Source: Strongyloides papillosus
Taxonomy: Eukaryota > Nematoda > Chromadorea > Rhabditida > Strongyloididae
Assembly: GCA_005656395.1 (NCBI GenBank)
Contig: SRSI01000060.1
Span: 1,240,001 to 1,304,000 of the forward strand
DNA: 64,000 nt
Direction of reading: 5' to 3'
A program made the translations under genes and the position numbers. Each line of letters starts with the position of its first letter. The first letter of the stretch is position 1. The notes beneath the pieces are model-generated. The model saw nothing but the letters and a program-made list of their open reading frames with translations. It made no database searches and was not told the DNA's origin. Below are positions 63,601 to 64,000 of this stretch, one piece after another.

Positions 63601-64000
63601 AATGGAACTCCTGATAATTCTGAGAATGGTTTTGTTTGATCTAATTCACCAGTGTATGGTTCAGAATCAATTGGATAATCTTGAGATTTAACATTAAATA
63701 TACTGGTGATTTTAGCAAATGTTCCTTTTTTATCGCCACTATCACTAACTTCTTTCTCGATCTTCTTAGGAGTTTCTTTTGGTTTCTCCAATGTTGTGTA
63801 AAAACCAACATCGTATGGTGAAACATATGAATTTAATGGTTCTTGATCAAGGTCATTTTTTCTTGACGTTGAATCAATTTCACCGGTGTATGGTTCAGAT
63901 ACAGGATAATCTTGGTATTTCTTTTGGAACATTCCCAATATGTCATCTTTAAGATGTTTTCCCTTTTCTAAAAGTGACTCTTTTGGTTCTTTTTCATCAT
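54609..64000 (-). CDS. Giant modular repeat protein, C-terminal >3100 residues (5' end beyond the window)
   Basis: A single open frame runs from the right edge to TAA at 54609, about 3130 residues without an intron. Residues encoded by 64000 to about 56600 are a tandem array of ~79-residue modules sharing DYP..SEPYTGE(I/L)D, then EPL..YV or PLEQHV, then GYY/GFY. The last ~660 residues are unique, Ser/Thr/Asn-rich and basic, with a KGWTTITQTTTITY stretch, and end CNVI. I see no signal peptide, helix bundle or enzyme domain. The extreme exon length and charged, disordered repeats resemble the giant tails of cytoskeletal linkers. The YTG-box repeats recall the long tail isoforms of the nematode neuronal ankyrin UNC-44, but no ankyrin repeats, ZU5 or death domain lie in the window, so this is only a hypothesis. 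Any M early in the visible frame is internal. Confidence 0.85.
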   Translation of the reverse strand, partial: DEKEPKESLLEKGKHLKDDILGMFQKKYQDYPVSEPYTGEIDSTSRKNDLDQEPLNSYVSPYDVGFYTTLEKPKETPKKIEKEVSDSGDKKGTFAKITSIFNVKSQDYPIDSEPYTGELDQTKPFSELSGVPLEQHVEKIPSGYYDKLIQKEETPVIDDEKEQKESLLEKGKHLKDDIFGMFQKKYQDYPVSEPYTGEIDQTKPFSELSGVPLEQHVEKIPSGYYDKLIQKEETPVIDDEKESKEPKESLLEKGKHLKDDIFGMFQKKYQDYPVSEPYTGEIDSTSRKNDLDQEPLNSYVSPYDVGFYTTLEKPKETPKKIEKEVSDSGDKKGTFAKITSIFNVKSQDYPIDSEPYTGELDQTKPFSELSGVPLEQHVEKIPSGYYDKLIQKEETPVIDDEKEPKESLLEKGKHLKDDILGMFQKKYQDYPVSEPYTGEIDSTSRKNDLDQEPLNSYVSPYDVGFYTTLEKPKETPKKIEKEVSDSGDKKGTFAKITSIFNVKSQDYPIDSEPYTGELDQTKPFSELSGVPLEQHVEKIPSGYYDKLIQKEETPVIDDEKEQKESLLEKGKHLKDDIFGMFQKKYQDYPVSEPYTGEIDQTKPFSELSGVPLEQHVEKIPSGYYDKLIQKEETPVIDDEKEPKESLLEKGKHLKDDILGMFQKKYQDYPVSEPYTGEIDSTSRKNDLDQEPLNSYVSPYDVGFYTTLEKPKETPKKIEKEVSDSGDKKGTFAKITSIFNVKSQDYPIDSEPYTGELDQTKPFSELSGVPLEQHVEKIPSGYYDKLIQKEETPVIDDEKEQKESLLEKGKHLKDDIFGMFQKKYQDYPVSEPYTGEIDQTKPFSELSGVPLEQHVEKIPSGYYDKLIQKEETPVIDDEKEPKESLLEKGKHLKDDILGMFQKKYQDYPVSEPYTGEIDSTSRKNDLDQEPLNSYVSPYDVGFYTTLEKPKETPKKIEKEVSDSGDKKGTFAKITSIFNVKSQDYPIDSEPYTGELDQTKPFSELSGVPLEQHVEKIPSGYYDKLIQKEETPVIDDEKEPKESLLEKGKHLKDDIFGMFQKKYQDYPVSEPYTGEIDQTKPFSELSGVPLEQHVEKIPSGYYDKLIQKEETPVIDDEKEPKESLLEKGKHLKDDILGMFQKKYQDYPVSEPYTGEIDSTSRKNDLDQEPLNSYVSPYDVGFYTTLEKPKETPKKIEKEVSDSGDKKGTFAKITSIFNVKSQDYPIDSEPYTGELDQTKPFSELSGVPLEQHVEKIPSGYYDKLIQKEETPVIDDEKEQKESLLEKGKHLKDDIFGMFQKKYQDYPVSEPYTGEIDQTKPFSELSGVPLEQHVEKIPSGYYDKLIQKEETPVIDDEKESKEPKESLLEKGKHLKDDIFGMFQKKYQDYPVSEPYTGEIDSTSRKNDLDQEPLNSYVSPYDVGFYTTLEKPKETPKKIEKEVSDSGDKKGTFAKITSIFNVKSQDYPIDSEPYTGELDQTKPFSELSGVPLEQHVEKIPSGYYDKLIQKEETPVIDDEKEPKESLLEKGKHLKDDIFGMFQKKYQDYPVSEPYTGEIDQTKPFSELSGVPLEQHVEKIPSGYYDKLIQKEETPVIDDEKEPKESLLEKGKHLKDDILGMFQKKYQDYPVSEPYTGEIDSTSRKNDLDQEPLNSYVSPYDVGFYTTLEKPKETPKKIEKEVSDSGDKKGTFAKITSIFNVKSQDYPIDSEPYTGELDQTKPFSELSGVPLEQHVEKIPSGYYDKLIQKEETPVIDDEKEQKESLLEKGKHLKDDIFGMFQKKYQDYPVSEPYTGEIDQTKPFSELSGVPLEQHVEKIPSGYYDKLIQKEETPVIDDEKESKEPKESLLEKGKHLKDDIFGMFQKKYQDYPVSEPYTGEIDSTSRKNDLDQEPLNSYVSPYDVGFYTTLEKPKETPKKIEKEVSDSGDKKGTFAKITSIFNVKSQDYPIDSEPYTGELDQTKPFSELSGVPLEQHVEKIPSGYYDKLIQKEETPVIDDEKEPKESLLEKGKHLKDDIFGMFQKKYQDYPVSEPYTGEIDQTKPFSELSGVPLEQHVEKIPSGYYDKLIQKEETPVIDDEKESKEPKESLLEKGKHLKDDIFGMFQKKYQDYPVSEPYTGEIDSTSRKNDLDQEPLNSYVSPYDVGFYTTLEKPKETPKKIEKEVSDSGDKKGTFAKITSIFNVKSQDYPIDSEPYTGELDQTKPFSELSGVPLEQHVEKIPSGYYDKLIQKEETPVIDDEKESKEPKESLLEKGKHLKDDIFGMFQKKYQDYPVSEPYTGEIDQTKPFSELSGVPLEQHVEKIPSGYYDKLIQKEETPVIDDEKESKEPKESLLEKGKHLKDDIFGMFQKKYQDYPVSEPYTGEIDQTKPFSELSGVPLEQHVEKIPSGYYDKLIQKEEIPVIDDEKETKEQKGSLLEKGKHLKDDIFGMFQKKYQGYPVSEPYTGVIDSTSRRNDLDYEPLNSCVSKYDIGYYSTVSKFSDVPIKTKKEFNDRTYNVEISNDVYNSGLSNEHCNVDSILLTKNNQLISSLNFNDQENNLTNKEGNNYSENLEIDGMPMEPRLIDNKIYHKKEQLSVYLTTPIADSKTIDIRKQKNIDESKFIRNKTDKSPQSTYKEGYSSTRFNHSDNIMKITDSFSSFQNVHQSNKSEKNKEFINNDMISDLKFSNYYNSKEKSSSSPPKRHVEFTSTYTDSIPLTKSPTNETTEPHTTHLYKSKQQGISIDPKSLKIVSKDDSPILFSERSSYYDTSIPSTSVVKNQSDISYSYLLPTTVEYSNLHNNLHPSRSLSPSFEVYLRKYDAKMRNRELVNIKPLASSTPIRNIENGNVYKLPSTDNTSFKKFVETYDRGSSENKHRRHKGWTTITQTTTITYSKRLNSTINRNGQNQTTATENVVISNLNSPYDNKNYMSSLETGKAIHDHITGSPPRIFERDENRRDIMLQTDPSYKGPLNHPINYSRLYHRSRSESRPQCFVTKNKFNNNRNGRSIERYHESSSIVPENHQIKRRFEYEQAVRNSPIELSGDSDHKTRASTEPLYSMQRIQRYDLDFPSSIPPPSSLHYQNSGLVERDKSLNNLYLDLPPIEEIGKTSFEQRYSFTTDVPIDNDFKTETENNRTTNAPLRRARTNVKHYCNVI
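56600..64000 (-). repeat. Coding tandem array: at least 31 modules in 714/723 bp super-repeats
   Basis: Three module types alternate. Type 1 has STSRKNDL and VSPYDVGFY; type 2 follows SIFNVKSQDYP; type 3 follows GMFQKKYQDYP and shares TKPFSELSGVPLEQHV with type 2. The type 1 landmark recurs at 63826, 63103, 62629, 61915, 61201, 60487, 59764, 59050, 58327 and 57604, giving spacings of 723, 474, 714, 714, 714, 723, 714, 723 and 723 bp. The 9 bp difference is an extra SKE in the EPKE linker. The 474 bp unit lacks its type 3 module. At the C-terminal edge two type 3 modules are adjacent, followed by a degenerate type 1 (STSRRNDLDYEPL). Units are nearly identical at the nucleotide level, including third positions. 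Confidence 0.93.

Noticed and set aside
57365..63826. Ten recurring 61-79 residue frames (MFHHTMLVF...) on the minus strand and 61-residue plus-strand copies
   Set aside because: They are out-of-frame and antisense shadows of the repeat array. Their regular recurrence only reflects the period of the coding units.

Overview
This is a eukaryotic, very AT-rich window (roughly four fifths A+T by eye) that reads as nematode DNA. The evidence is the gene content (NSY-1/ASK1 kinase, receptor guanylate cyclase, MICAL, CPT1), very short introns with GTAAGT-like donors and TTTNAG-like acceptors (most 38-56 bp), K/N/I-rich proteins, and a possible trans-splice acceptor just before one start codon. The combination fits a Strongyloides-like clade IV nematode, but the species cannot be fixed from the sequence alone.

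Layout. 1-4503 (minus): N-terminal ~1485 residues of a large AT-hook protein that runs off the left edge. 4504-10236: AT-rich spacer with one copy of a ~950 bp TA-flanked non-autonomous transposon. 10237-11291 (minus): nucleotide-sugar-transporter-like membrane protein, two exons. 11707-14116 (minus): carnitine palmitoyltransferase 1, three exons, 773 aa. 17051-19026 (plus): MICAL-type flavin monooxygenase, two exons, no LIM domain. 19455-24497 (minus): NSY-1/ASK1 MAP3K, five exons, about 1492 aa, convergent with MICAL. 29437-34292 (minus): receptor guanylate cyclase, two exons, 1605 aa, with an unusually long C-terminal tail. 37.7-53 kb: a transposon island. It holds a second (inverted) and third copy of the ~950 bp family, a divergent repeat field, a pogo/Tigger-type element whose transposase is split by one frameshift, a pair of piggyBac-like TTAA MITEs, a 2.3 kb TA-flanked element with broken non-transposase reading frames, and a ~1.46 kb long-inverted-repeat element. 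54609-64000 (minus): the C-terminal >3100 residues of a giant protein with at least 31 modules of ~79 residues in near-identical super-repeats, running off the right edge.

The host genes do not form one pathway. CPT1 admits acyl chains to mitochondrial oxidation, NSY-1 feeds the p38/JNK stress cascade, the guanylate cyclase makes cGMP at the membrane, and MICAL oxidises actin. The most unusual objects are the giant repeat protein, with its homogenised array and possible C-terminal CaaX box, and the mobile-element cluster between it and the cyclase gene. All intron positions were assigned by eye from splice consensus, frame and conserved-domain continuity, so RNA data would be decisive.
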